Positions 32,553 through 41,846 of a stretch of DNA of 64,000 nt are shown here, one piece after another. Made by a program: the position numbers and the translations under genes. Source of the stretch: Actinomadura parmotrematis (GTDB taxonomy: Bacteria > Actinomycetota > Actinomycetes > Streptosporangiales > Streptosporangiaceae); the NCBI RefSeq assembly GCF_019458805.1, contig NZ_JAIBOA010000017.1:62001-126000 (forward strand). Reading direction: 5' to 3'. The notes beneath the pieces are model-generated. The model was not told where the DNA came from. It was given only the letters and a program-made list of their open reading frames with translations, and did no database searches. Within the stretch, counting starts at the first letter, position 1, and each line of letters opens with the position of its first letter.

Positions 32553-34871
32553 TCATTCGAGGTCGGGGCCGTAGACCTCCCAGAGTTCGCCGGCGAAGAA
32601 CCGGCCGAACCGGATGATCGCCCGGGCGCCGCGCGGTCCGGTGGTGCGGAACGTGGTGAGCTGGCGGGCGAAGTCGTTGAGCTGGATGTGGAGGGCGCCC
32701 GCGCCGGTGACGGTGGCACCGGCGGCCTCCTGGCCGGCGGTGACGTGGCCGTCGAGGACGCGGGCGTGCAGGGTCGAGGTGTCGGGCCAGATCCGGGTGG
32801 GCGGGCCGTGGCGGACGTCCTTCTCGCCGGCGAGGGTGCGGGGGCGGCCGTCGGCGCCGGTGAAGAAGAGGCGGTAGCGCATGGCGCGGCGGTCGTCGCC
32901 GCCGTCGGGGACGAACAGGTTGAACCAGCCCTGCTCGACCATCCGGCGGCCGCCGAACGCGGCGGCCTCGATCCAGCCTTCGGCGGTGGCGGTGTGGCCG
33001 GGGTCGTCCAGGAAGCGGTCGATGTCGTCGGCGGTGATGGTGAGCTCGAACGCGACGTCCTCGGCGCCGGCGCCGCGCGCGCCCGCGCGGGGGTCGGTGG
33101 CGCCGGGGGTGAGGCTGCCCGACATGCGCTCGGTGAACGCCAGCGAGGTCGGGCGCGCGCCGGGGGCGGGCGCCGGGGCGGGCGGCGGGCCCTTGGCGGC
33201 GGCCTCCAGCAGGCGATCGGCCTGCCGGTCGGCGAACGCGGCGATGGTGAGGGAGGGGTTGGCGCCGACGGGGCCCGGCATCACCGATCCGTCGGCGATG
33301 TAGAGGCCGGGGTAGCCGAAGACCTCGCCGTAGGCGTCGCAGACGCCGCGTTCGGCGCGGTCGGCCATCGGGGCGCCGCCGAGGGGGTGGACGGTGACGA
33401 CGCGCTTGCGGAACCAGATGGGGTTGTCGGCGTACTGGGCGCCGAGCACGTCGGCCATCCGCTTCATCGTGGCGCGGAGCCGCTCGAAGTGGGCGCGGCT
33501 CGTCTCGGGGGTCCACGCGGCCTGGAGCCGGCCCCTGCGCAGCTCCAGGCGCCCGTCGGCGGTGTCGCGGCCCATGCCGAGCAGCGGCAGCGAGCTGAGG
33601 GTGAACGAGCCGTCGCCGATCAGCTCGGCGAGTTCGGCCGACAGGTTGGTGTCGGGCGCGAGGGTGAAGAAGTCGCGGGCGCGGTCGAGCATGAACCGCG
33701 CGAGGTTGGTGACGGTGTCGCGGACGTCGAGCATCTGCACGGGCCATTCGGCGAACGCCGGGTAGCCCCCGTCCTGGATGTAGGCGCCGCGCGTGCCGGG
33801 CGGGCCGCCGGGGGCGCCGTCGAGCTCGTCGGGGAGGCGGATGGTGCTGGTGATGACGGGTCCGCGCCCGGCGTCGAGCGGGCGGACGCCGCCGCTGTCG
33901 GTGGCCTTGAGCAGGAACGTCAGCAGGTCGCCGTTGCCGCAGAAGCGGGTGCCGAGCGCTTTGGACAGGCCCGGGAACGCCGCGGCCGAGCGCAGCAGCA
34001 GGAACGTGGTGCCGTAGGTGCCGGCGCCGAGGACGAGCCGGTCGCAGGAGATGGTGCGCCGCGCGGGCGGCGGGGCGTCCTCGGCGGTGGCGTGGTGGAC
34101 GTAGTCGACCTCGTAGCCGCCGCCGGGGCGCGGCCGGATCGCCTTCACCTCGTGCAGGGTCCGCAGGTCGGCGCCGTAGGCGGCGGCGGCCGACAGGTAG
34201 GTGTGGTCCAGGCTGTTCTTGGAGCCGTCGTTGCAGCCGATGTCGCACTGGCCGCACATCGCGCAGGTGCGGCGCTCGACGCCGTGCAGGCTCGGGTGGC
34301 GGGTCTCCACGATCGGCAGGCCGACGGCGGGCGCGGCGCCCGGCCGCGGCGCGAAGGAGACGGCGAGGTTCGGCAGCTTCCAGTCGAGGCCGAGTTCGGC
34401 GGCCGCGTCCTGCATGGCGTGCGTCTTCGGGGTGTTGTCGAAGGGCGCCTGATCGAAGGGGTAGGGGGTGGCGCCGAGCATCCGCTCGACGGCGTCGTAG
34501 TGCGGGTCGAGGTCGGCGCGGCCGACGGGCCAGCACTCGAAGCCGCCGCCGGGCATCTCCTGCTCCTGCACGAACCAGTGCTCGTCCTTGCGCAGCAGCA
34601 CGTTGGCGTAGATCAGCGAACCGCCGCCGAGGCCGCTCGACACGATCGAGTCGCAGCCCTGGAAGCGCCACACGTCGAACATGCCGTACAGCTTCTCGTC
34701 GGGATCCCAGAAAGCGCGGCCCATCTGGGCGGGCGTGCGGGGGAAGGACCCGGGCGGGTAGGGCTGCCCGCGTTCCAGGAGCACCACCGACTTCCCGGCC
34801 TCGGCGAGCCGGAACGCGGCGACCGATCCGCCGAATCCCGAGCCGATGACCACGGCGTCGACGTGTTCCAT
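32553..34871 (-). CDS. GMC-family FAD oxidoreductase (cholesterol-oxidase-like)
   Basis: A 772-residue flavoprotein. FAD-binding VIGSGFGGSVAAFRLAEAGK is at residues about 7-27, then SSGLGGGSLIYANVLL. A CAMCGQCDIGCNDGSKNSLD cluster lies near 200, and the C-terminal VTVHPLGGAPMADRAERGVCDAYGEVFGYPGLYIADGSVMPGPVGANPSLTIAA is typical of the GMC/sterol oxidase group. The last about 200 residues (from TSLAFTERMSG) form an extra beta-rich domain found in long actinobacterial members. Start ATG 34871 with AAGGAG 11 nt upstream. Substrate probably a sterol or other alcohol. It follows the alpha/beta hydrolase gene. Confidence 0.87.
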   Translation of the reverse strand: MEHVDAVVIGSGFGGSVAAFRLAEAGKSVVLLERGQPYPPGSFPRTPAQMGRAFWDPDEKLYGMFDVWRFQGCDSIVSSGLGGGSLIYANVLLRKDEHWFVQEQEMPGGGFECWPVGRADLDPHYDAVERMLGATPYPFDQAPFDNTPKTHAMQDAAAELGLDWKLPNLAVSFAPRPGAAPAVGLPIVETRHPSLHGVERRTCAMCGQCDIGCNDGSKNSLDHTYLSAAAAYGADLRTLHEVKAIRPRPGGGYEVDYVHHATAEDAPPPARRTISCDRLVLGAGTYGTTFLLLRSAAAFPGLSKALGTRFCGNGDLLTFLLKATDSGGVRPLDAGRGPVITSTIRLPDELDGAPGGPPGTRGAYIQDGGYPAFAEWPVQMLDVRDTVTNLARFMLDRARDFFTLAPDTNLSAELAELIGDGSFTLSSLPLLGMGRDTADGRLELRRGRLQAAWTPETSRAHFERLRATMKRMADVLGAQYADNPIWFRKRVVTVHPLGGAPMADRAERGVCDAYGEVFGYPGLYIADGSVMPGPVGANPSLTIAAFADRQADRLLEAAAKGPPPAPAPAPGARPTSLAFTERMSGSLTPGATDPRAGARGAGAEDVAFELTITADDIDRFLDDPGHTATAEGWIEAAAFGGRRMVEQGWFNLFVPDGGDDRRAMRYRLFFTGADGRPRTLAGEKDVRHGPPTRIWPDTSTLHARVLDGHVTAGQEAAGATVTGAGALHIQLNDFARQLTTFRTTGPRGARAIIRFGRFFAGELWEVYGPDLE

Positions 34872-34887
34872 GTGCGGTGCTGCTCCT

Positions 34888-34911
34888 TGCGTGCGTGCGT
34901 GCGTGCGTGCG
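34888..34911. repeat. Six TGCG repeats in the leader of the GMC oxidase gene
   Basis: Six exact TGCG units occupy 34888-34911, and three more follow at 34917-34928 between two GACGG copies. On the oxidase strand the tract starts at the edge of the AAGGAG ribosome site, 17 nt before the ATG. Tetranucleotide tracts in such positions can change length by slippage. Confidence 0.85.
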
Positions 34912-34954
34912 GACGGTGCGTGCGTGCGGACGGTGGGTGGAAGGCGGGGGCGGG

Positions 34955-36049
34955 TCAGCCGCCGTGCCGCTTGAGGAAGTCGACGATGTGCGGGAAGACG
35001 TCCAGGTGGGCGTCCTTGCCGATCAGCGGGTCCAGGTGGCCGTAGCCGGGCAGGGTCCGCAGCTCGTGCCGGCCGGGCGCCGCCCGCTCCAGGATCCCGT
35101 GCAGGTAGATGTTGGAGTCGGTGAAGACCTTGTTGTTCTCGGGGGCGAGCAGCAGCAGGGGCGTCTCGACCTCGGCGGCCCGCTCCAGGTAGTCGCGCGG
35201 CAGGGCGGCGTACCGCTCGTCGCCCGGCGCGAACTTCACCGCGCGCCCGGCCTGCACCATCTTGCGGACGTGCCGGTAGTAGTGCAGCCCCGAGGCGCCG
35301 CAGATGTCGGCGACGCGCTCGTGGGTGACGGGCAGCAGGTTGCGGTGCTCGTACATGGCGGGCTTGCCCGCGCCCCACTGGAAGCTCTGCAGGTGGCAGG
35401 CGGGCACGTCGCACTCGCGGTGGAACAGCGAGACGGCCTTGGACAGCATCCAGCCGCGGGTGAAGGCGGGCGCGTCGGCGAAGCGCGGGTCGATGTAGGG
35501 CAGGCCGACCACGTACTCCAGGAACGCGGTGCCGAGGCCGAGCTTCAGCTTGGCGAACGACGGCACCCGCGGCGTCAGCGAGACGCTGTTGCAGGTGAGG
35601 CTGGTGATGCCGGCGACCTGCCCGGCGAACAGGCTCATGGAGAACGACACCGCGCCGAGGCAGTGGGCGATGACGTGCAGCCGGCGGTCGCCGATGTGGG
35701 AGCGCAGCGTGCGGATCGCGGCGGGGAAGTCGTAGAGCGCGATGTCGTCGAGGCTGTAGCGGTGGCTCTCGGTGTCGTAGGGGAACCGGCCGCTCATCCG
35801 GAAGTCCAGCGCCCACACGTCGGTGTGGCCGCTGTCCAGCAGGTGGGTGGCGAGGTTGCGGTGCTCGGGCATGATGAACACGTCGCTGGCGGACGTGAGG
35901 CCGTGCACGAGCAGGACCACGTCGTCGCTCTCGCCCCGGGTGAAGCGGGTGAGCTCCAGCCCGAGCCCGTCCTCGGTGGCGAACGGGTGCACCGTGATGT
36001 CGGCGTCGGGCACACCCGCGTGGGTGAACCGTGCGATCTTGTTTCCCAT
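34955..36049 (-). CDS. Alpha/beta hydrolase with Cys in the nucleophile position
   Basis: A 364-residue alpha/beta-fold protein. HGLTSASDVF (residues 49-58) gives the oxyanion loop, and the nucleophile elbow reads HVIAHCLGA with Cys130 where Ser is usual. A probable acid lies near LLLAPENNKVFTDSN and the His in LPGYGHLDPLIG. A Cys at the elbow is also seen in dienelactone hydrolases and, as I recall, in hydrolases linked to cholesterol-oxidase-like GMC enzymes. It sits 83 nt before the GMC gene on the same strand, so the two probably act on the same lipid or sterol substrate. Confidence 0.82.
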   Translation of the reverse strand: MGNKIARFTHAGVPDADITVHPFATEDGLGLELTRFTRGESDDVVLLVHGLTSASDVFIMPEHRNLATHLLDSGHTDVWALDFRMSGRFPYDTESHRYSLDDIALYDFPAAIRTLRSHIGDRRLHVIAHCLGAVSFSMSLFAGQVAGITSLTCNSVSLTPRVPSFAKLKLGLGTAFLEYVVGLPYIDPRFADAPAFTRGWMLSKAVSLFHRECDVPACHLQSFQWGAGKPAMYEHRNLLPVTHERVADICGASGLHYYRHVRKMVQAGRAVKFAPGDERYAALPRDYLERAAEVETPLLLLAPENNKVFTDSNIYLHGILERAAPGRHELRTLPGYGHLDPLIGKDAHLDVFPHIVDFLKRHGG

Positions 36050-36193
36050 ACCCAGCCCCGTGTCGGTGATGGCCCCGCAACGATGATGCCGCCCCGACTT
36101 ACGGGAGGCATCGTGGTAAACCCTGACATGTACCGCCGGGTGGGGGAAGGCCGCCGGATCGTGCGCGCGCCGCCCGGCCGGGGCGCGTTCCGC

Positions 36194-39130
36194 TCAGTCG
36201 CGGCCGTTGCGGTTGAGCGCTCCGACCACGCCGACGCGCGAGGTGACGCCGAGCTTGGCGAAGATGTGCGACAGGTGCGTCTCGACCGTCCGGACGCTGA
36301 CGAACAGCCGCTCGGCGATCTGCGCGTTGGTGCAGCCCTCGGCGACGAGCGCGGCGACCTCGTTCTCGCGCTTGGACAGGCCGTTCGGGCCGCTGCCGCG
36401 CCCGCCGGCGGCCGGGACGCGGACGCCGAGCCGGCGCTGCTCGCGGACCGCCTGGCCGTGCAGGGCGCGGGCGCCGCACGCCTCGAACAGCTCGACGGCG
36501 TCGCGCAGCCGGGCGAGGCCGGCCGGCTTGTCGCCGGCCTCGGCGTGCGCGGTGCCGGCGCGCAGCAGCGCCCGCCCGGCGTTGACGCGCTGCCCGGCGG
36601 CGGTGAACGCCGCCGCGGCCTCGTCGGCGGCCGCCGCGGCGGCGGCCGGGTCGGTGACGCTGAGCGCGTGCGCGCGGGCGAGCGGCGCGAGGGCGTTGTT
36701 GGCGGGCAGCTCGGGCAGCACCATCGCGGCGGCCCGGTCGGCCCAGGCGGCGGCCTCGCCGGGGCGGCCGCGCCCGGCCTCGACGGCGGCGAGCGCCTCG
36801 CACGCGGCGAGCAGGGTGTTCTGGTCCAGGACGGGCGCCTCGAAGCGGCCGCAGGCGACCATCATCGCCTCGTGCCCCTCGTCGGTGCGGCCGAGCGCGA
36901 GGAGCGCGACGGCCTGCGCGTAGCGGGCCATCGACCCCCACCACTCGCCGACGCCGGCGCCGGTGCGGACGGCCTCGTCGGCGGCCTTCAGCGCGGTCTC
37001 CTCGTCGCCGGACCAGCAGGCGACGAGGCTCTGCTGGGTGAGGGCGAACACCAGCTGCTGGTGGGAGGTGAGCAGCCGGGCCTCGCCGACGGCCTCCTCG
37101 GCGGCGGCGGTCGCCTCGGCGAGCCGGCCGAGGGTGCCGAGCGCGCGGGTGAGGCCGGCCATCAGGTTGGTGACGATGTACTGCTGGCCGGTGTCGCGGG
37201 CGACCCGCGCCGCCCGCTCGAACCGCTCGGCGGCGCCGTCGTAGCGGCCCATGAAGGTGTCGGCCCAGCAGAGCCAGGAGATGGCGTCCATCCAGTCGGC
37301 GAGGTGCCCGTCGGGCGCGGCGTCCACCAGCCGGTCGGCGACGTCGGCGTAGGCGACGGCGTCGGCGATGCGGCCGGCGGCGTAGGCGGGCATCGGGCGC
37401 AGCGCGGCGACGGCGACCTCCAGGCTCGGCTCCCAGCCCTCGGAGGTGTCGGGCATGAGGTCCAGGACGGCCTGCGCGGCGCGGAACTCGATCCGCATCA
37501 TGCGCTCGGCGATGAGCCGCATCCGCAGCGGGATCGCCGACGGCGACCGCGGGTCGGGGAAGCGGCGCAGCTCGCCGAGCAGCAGCGCGCGGGCCTCGGC
37601 GGGCCGGTCGAGCTGGCGTTCCATCAGGGCGGCGAAGCGCGCGGCGCGGCCGCGCCGGTAGTAGTCGTCGGGCGGCAGCAGCCGCAGCAGGCGGCGCGCG
37701 GTCTCGCGGCCCTCGACGAGGTGGCCGCCGACGGACTGGACCTGGGCGAGCTCCAGCATCAGGTCGAGGCGGGACGGCACCTCCGCGCCGCCGGTGTCGC
37801 CGGCGCCCGCCGGGGCGTTCTCGGGCATGAGGCCGAGCGCGACCTCCAGCCAGTGCGCGGCGGTCGTCGGCGCCTGCCCGGCGTAGGCGCGGGCGGCCGC
37901 GACGAGCGTGGCGACCGCGTCGCGGTCGCCGACCCGGGCCGAGCGCTCGACGTGGCGGGCGCGGGTCGCGGCGGGCGCGCCGACCTCGGCGAGGTGGGCG
38001 GCGATCCGGGCGTGGGCGCCGAACCGCCAGCCCGCGGCGGCCGAGGCGTAGACGGCGTGCCGGACCAGCGGGTGGCGGAACCGGAACCGGCTGCCGTCGG
38101 GGCGCACCAGGTCGCGGGCGACCAGCTCGTCCAGCGCGCGCAGGGTCTCGGCCTCGCCGACCTCGGCGGCGACCGAGGCGGGCAGCGGCGCGAACTCGTC
38201 GGCGGTGACGGCGGCGCCCTGCGCGACGAGCAGCGCCCGCGGCGACAGGCCGCTCAGCTCGACCTGCAGCGCGGCGTGCACCGCGGGCGGCAGGTCGCCG
38301 GCCGCGTCGCCGCCGGTGACGGGCTCGGAGGTGCGCGCGAGCGCCTCCAGGTAGAAGGGGTTGCCGCCGCTCGCCTCGTACAGCTCGCGGCAGCGGGCGT
38401 CGCCGACGCCGGGGCCGAGCAGCTCCGCGACGTCGTCGCGGCTGAGCGGGCCGACGTCGACCCGCCGCCCGCAGCCGCCGTGCACCGACGACTCGACGAG
38501 GGCGGCGAGGCGCGGGGACGCCTGCGCGGGCCGGTAGCCGACGGCGATCAGCACGCGGGCGCGCGGCGGGTGCCGGACCAGGTGGTCGAGCAGTTCCAGG
38601 GTGGCGTCGTCGGCCCAGTGCAGGTCGTCCAGGATCAGGACGAGGCCGGACGCGGCCGCCAGCTCCTCCAGCAGGTGCCGGACGGTGCGGAACAGCCGGT
38701 AGCGCGCGACCGGGGTGCCCGGCCCGGCGGGGTCGGCGGCGGCCGGGGCGCCGGTGGACAGGGCGGGGAACACGCTGGCGAGCAGGGCGGCGGACGCCGC
38801 GCTCAGCTCCGGCGGGTCCACCTCCAGGTGGTAGTCCAGCGCCTCCACCACGGCGCCGAACGGCATCTCCTGCTCGAACTCGGCGGCGCGGCCGGTCAGG
38901 GCGGTGAGCTTGCGCGCCGCGGCGCCGGCGGCCAGCTCGGCGAGCAGCCGCGACTTGCCGGCGCCCGGCTCGCCCACCAGGGCGAGGAAGCGGAAGGCCC
39001 CGGCGGCGGTGTCGTCGAGGGCGGCGTCGAGCGCGGGCAGGACGTCGCGCCGTCCGACGAGCGGCGGGACGCCGGGCGGGCCGCCGTACGCCGCCGCCCC
39101 GGCGTGCCGCTGGTCCGCACGACCCTGCAT
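36194..39130 (-). CDS. LuxR-family regulator, large ATP-binding (LAL) type
   Basis: A 978-residue regulator. Walker A LVGEPGAGKSRLL is at about 51-63, Walker B VLILDDLHWADD at about 165. A long helical repeat region resembling TPR units follows, and a C-terminal LuxR helix-turn-helix: LSKRENEVAALVAEGCTNAQIAERLFVSVRTVETHLSHIFAKLGV. LAL proteins control secondary metabolism or catabolic genes in actinobacteria. ATG at 39130 chosen because the AAA domain then starts about 25 residues in; an upstream extension is possible. Targets may include the flanking GMC or P450 genes, but this is a guess. Confidence 0.87.
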   Translation of the reverse strand: MQGRADQRHAGAAAYGGPPGVPPLVGRRDVLPALDAALDDTAAGAFRFLALVGEPGAGKSRLLAELAAGAAARKLTALTGRAAEFEQEMPFGAVVEALDYHLEVDPPELSAASAALLASVFPALSTGAPAAADPAGPGTPVARYRLFRTVRHLLEELAAASGLVLILDDLHWADDATLELLDHLVRHPPRARVLIAVGYRPAQASPRLAALVESSVHGGCGRRVDVGPLSRDDVAELLGPGVGDARCRELYEASGGNPFYLEALARTSEPVTGGDAAGDLPPAVHAALQVELSGLSPRALLVAQGAAVTADEFAPLPASVAAEVGEAETLRALDELVARDLVRPDGSRFRFRHPLVRHAVYASAAAGWRFGAHARIAAHLAEVGAPAATRARHVERSARVGDRDAVATLVAAARAYAGQAPTTAAHWLEVALGLMPENAPAGAGDTGGAEVPSRLDLMLELAQVQSVGGHLVEGRETARRLLRLLPPDDYYRRGRAARFAALMERQLDRPAEARALLLGELRRFPDPRSPSAIPLRMRLIAERMMRIEFRAAQAVLDLMPDTSEGWEPSLEVAVAALRPMPAYAAGRIADAVAYADVADRLVDAAPDGHLADWMDAISWLCWADTFMGRYDGAAERFERAARVARDTGQQYIVTNLMAGLTRALGTLGRLAEATAAAEEAVGEARLLTSHQQLVFALTQQSLVACWSGDEETALKAADEAVRTGAGVGEWWGSMARYAQAVALLALGRTDEGHEAMMVACGRFEAPVLDQNTLLAACEALAAVEAGRGRPGEAAAWADRAAAMVLPELPANNALAPLARAHALSVTDPAAAAAAADEAAAAFTAAGQRVNAGRALLRAGTAHAEAGDKPAGLARLRDAVELFEACGARALHGQAVREQRRLGVRVPAAGGRGSGPNGLSKRENEVAALVAEGCTNAQIAERLFVSVRTVETHLSHIFAKLGVTSRVGVVGALNRNGRD

Positions 39131-39338
39131 GTCCGCACCCCAACTGTGACAGGCGGTCGATACGCCATAGACGGCTCTTTTCCGCCGCGATCGGTGAGAA
39201 TCGCGGGGGATCCACCATAGCGAGCCCGCCGCCGCCACCGCGGGCGACGCGCCCATTTTTGGATGGTTCGTCCAACGCGGGGCAGGGCGTCCCTTCCGGT
39301 CGTCCCCCTAGCCATCAACCGTCCGGCGGCGCCGGGTG

Positions 39339-40742
39339 TCAACCGCTGGAGGGCAACCGTGCCGGTGCCGACACCTTTCCGTCCGTGTCCGGCGCGTCGC
39401 CCCGCGTCCGCGGCACCGCCACGACCAGCGCCGACGCCGCCGGGACCAGGGTGACGTTGCGCAGGCGCCGCCGCTCGTCCGCCGGGTGCGCGGCGCGGAG
39501 GTCGACGGCGCGCAGGATCTCGGCGATGACGACGCGCAGCTCCAGCATCGCGAGCTGCGCGCCGGCGCAGTAGCGGCGGCCGCCGCCGAACGGGATCCAG
39601 GACCGCCGGGCCAGGTCGGAGCCCGCGCCGAGGAAGCGCTCGGGGCGGAGGACATCGGGGTCGGGGAACGCCTCGGGATCGCTCAGCACCAGCGGCAGGG
39701 ACGCCGACAGGTACCAGCCCGCGGGGACGTCGTAGCCGCCGATGCGGGCGGGCGCGTCGAGCAGCCGCGGCGCGCCGAGCACGATCGGGCGGGCGCGCAG
39801 CGCCTCCTTGACGGTGGCCTCCAGGTACGCGCCGCCGCTCCCGTTCCCGTCGACGTCGGCGCGGAGCAGCGCCAGCGTTTCGGGGTGGCGGACCAGCCGC
39901 TCGAACGCCCAGGCCAGCGCCGTCGCGGTCGTCTCGTGCCCGGCCTGCAGCAGCCCCATCAGCTCGTCGCGCAGCTCCTCGTCGTCCAGCGGCTCGCCGC
40001 GCTCGTCGCGGGCGGCGACGATCGCGGACAGGACGTCGCCGGCGCCGGGGTCGGGCGCGGCGCGGCGGCGGGCGATCTCGTCGTACAGGATCGCGTCCAC
40101 CGCGTCGCGGACGCGCGCGAACCGGGTGGTCGGCAGCGCCGGGACGCGCAGCAGGGCGGGGGAGGACAGGGCCCGGTCGCGCAGGCGGGGCGGCATCCGC
40201 AGCAGCGCCGCCGACCCGCCGAGCGCGACCAGCTCCGGCAGCAGGGCGCGCAGGCGGCGGAGGCGCCCGGCGTCGCGCACCCCGAACACCAGCCGCACGA
40301 TCACCTCCAGGGTGACGCGCTCGACCCGGTCGCGCAGCGCGAACGGCTCGCCGGCCGGCCACGTCGCGATCTCGGCGGCGGCGATCCCGGCGATCCGCTC
40401 GCCCCAGGCCCGCACGGCGTTGCCGTGCAGCGCCGGGTTGACGAGGCGGCGGTGCCGCCACCAGGGCTCGCGGTCCAGGGTGAGCAGCGAGCGCTCGCCG
40501 ACGAGCGGCCCGAGGAACGCGCGCCGGATCTCCCCGGCGCGCGCGGCGGCCCCGTCGGTGGCGAACACCTCCTCGGCGAGGGCGGCGGTCGCGACGACGA
40601 CCTCGGGCGGCAGCCCGGGGTAGCGGACCTGGAAGACCGGCCCGTACCGGCGGCGGCCCGCCTCGTAGAACCCGACCGGGTCGCGGACGAGCCGGGCCAC
40701 CTGGAGGGCGGCGGGCAGGCGGACGGCGGGCGGGAGGGGCAT
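39339..40742 (-). CDS. Cytochrome P450
   Basis: A 467-residue heme monooxygenase. I-helix oxygen-binding motif LQAGHETTATALAW, K-helix VKEALRARP (ExxR), and the heme loop IPFGGGRRYCAGAQLAMLEL with the Cys ligand are all present. The opening PPAVRLPAALQVARLVRDPVGFYEAGRRRYGPVFQVRY and length suggest a CYP family closer to class II-like sterol or fatty-acid P450s than to short secondary-metabolite P450s. ATG at 40742 with GAGGAG about 10 nt upstream. No ferredoxin gene is adjacent. Substrate unknown. Confidence 0.92.
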   Translation of the reverse strand: MPLPPAVRLPAALQVARLVRDPVGFYEAGRRRYGPVFQVRYPGLPPEVVVATAALAEEVFATDGAAARAGEIRRAFLGPLVGERSLLTLDREPWWRHRRLVNPALHGNAVRAWGERIAGIAAAEIATWPAGEPFALRDRVERVTLEVIVRLVFGVRDAGRLRRLRALLPELVALGGSAALLRMPPRLRDRALSSPALLRVPALPTTRFARVRDAVDAILYDEIARRRAAPDPGAGDVLSAIVAARDERGEPLDDEELRDELMGLLQAGHETTATALAWAFERLVRHPETLALLRADVDGNGSGGAYLEATVKEALRARPIVLGAPRLLDAPARIGGYDVPAGWYLSASLPLVLSDPEAFPDPDVLRPERFLGAGSDLARRSWIPFGGGRRYCAGAQLAMLELRVVIAEILRAVDLRAAHPADERRRLRNVTLVPAASALVVAVPRTRGDAPDTDGKVSAPARLPSSG

Positions 40743-40965
40743 GGCGGCTGGGCTCCTCGGTGCGGGGTTCGGCGCGGGGTCTCCCGCGCCTCCAGGTTCG
40801 CCGCCGATCGGCCCGGCCCGCATCGTGGCAAACACCGACCCCCTGCGTCCGCGGGTCGGTGACCTCGGGTTCTTTGCCGCGTCCGGGAGGTTTCGGGGGC
40901 CGGGCCAGGGCATGATCGGTCTGTTCGCCAACGCACGAAGTCCACTAACGCATCAAGGAGGAACG

Positions 40966-41796
40966 GTGGGCACTCCCGACGTCACGCTCAACAATGGGAT
41001 CACCATGCCGCAGCTCGGCTTCGGGGTCTGGCAGGTCGAGGACGACGAGGCCGAGCGCGCGGTCACCACCGCTTTGCAGGCCGGGTACCGCAGCATCGAC
41101 ACCGCGGCCATCTACGGCAACGAGGAGGGCGTCGGCCGCGCCATCGCCGCCTCGGACCTGGCCCGCGACGAGCTGTTCGTCACGACCAAGCTGTGGAACA
41201 CCGACCAGGGCTACGACGCGACGCTGCGCGCCTTCGACACCAGCATGGACAAGCTCGGCCTGGAGCGGCTCGACCTGTACCTGATCCACTGGTCGATGCC
41301 GGAGCGCGGCCTGTACAAGGACACCTGGAAGGCGTTCGAGAAGCTCTACGCCGACGGCCGCGTCCGCGCGATCGGCGTCTCCAACTTCACCCTGGAGGCG
41401 CTGACCGAGGTGCTGGACGCGTTCGACACCGTCCCGGCCGTCAACCAGATCGAGCTGCACCCCGACTTCCAGCAGAACGGGCTGCGCGAGTTCCACGCCG
41501 AGCACGGCATCCGCACCGAGGCGTGGAGCCCGCTCGGCCAGGGCAAGGGGCTGCTGAACGACCCGACGCTCGCGGCCGTCGCCAAGGCGCACGGCAAGAC
41601 CCCGGCGCAGGTCGCGCTGCGCTGGCACGTCCAGATCGGCAACATCGTGATCCCGAAGTCGGTGACGCCGTCCCGGATCGCCGAGAACATCGACGTGTTC
41701 GACTTCGAGCTCACGCCCGACGACATGGCGGCGATCGGCGACATGGACAAGGGCAAGCGGATCGGCCCCGACCCGGCCACCTTCGACCTGATGTGA
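40966..41796 (+). CDS. Aldo/keto reductase
   Basis: A 276-residue NADPH-dependent reductase of the AKR5-like group (2,5-diketo-gluconate reductase type). Key segments: GFGVWQVEDDEAERAVTTALQAGYRSIDTAAIYGNE with the catalytic Asp and Tyr, TTKLWN with the Lys, LIHWS with the His, VNQIELHPDFQQ and the cofactor loop IPKSVTPSRIAENIDVFDFEL. GTG at 40966 is preceded by AAGGAGG. It is divergent from the P450. Reduces small aldehydes or ketones; natural substrate unknown. Confidence 0.92.
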   Translation: MGTPDVTLNNGITMPQLGFGVWQVEDDEAERAVTTALQAGYRSIDTAAIYGNEEGVGRAIAASDLARDELFVTTKLWNTDQGYDATLRAFDTSMDKLGLERLDLYLIHWSMPERGLYKDTWKAFEKLYADGRVRAIGVSNFTLEALTEVLDAFDTVPAVNQIELHPDFQQNGLREFHAEHGIRTEAWSPLGQGKGLLNDPTLAAVAKAHGKTPAQVALRWHVQIGNIVIPKSVTPSRIAENIDVFDFELTPDDMAAIGDMDKGKRIGPDPATFDLM

Positions 41797-41807
41797 CGTC
41801 CCGCGCG

Positions 41808-41836
41808 GCGGCGGTCCGGCTCGGCCGGGCCGCCGC
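41808..41836. terminator. Hairpin between converging genes, likely bidirectional terminator
   Basis: GCGGCGGTCCG (41808-41818) pairs with CGGGCCGCCGC (41826-41836), 11 bp with one G-T wobble and a 7-nt loop. It lies midway between the stops of the aldo/keto reductase and the lipoprotein gene, with no U-tract, as is common in high-GC actinobacteria. Confidence 0.55.
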
Positions 41837-41846
41837 CGGCGCGCGT

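Noticed and set aside
36050..36193. tRNA or small RNA in the gap between hydrolase and LuxR genes
   Set aside because: No T-loop GTTCRANYC or cloverleaf was recognised; the gap holds only promoter-like sequence.
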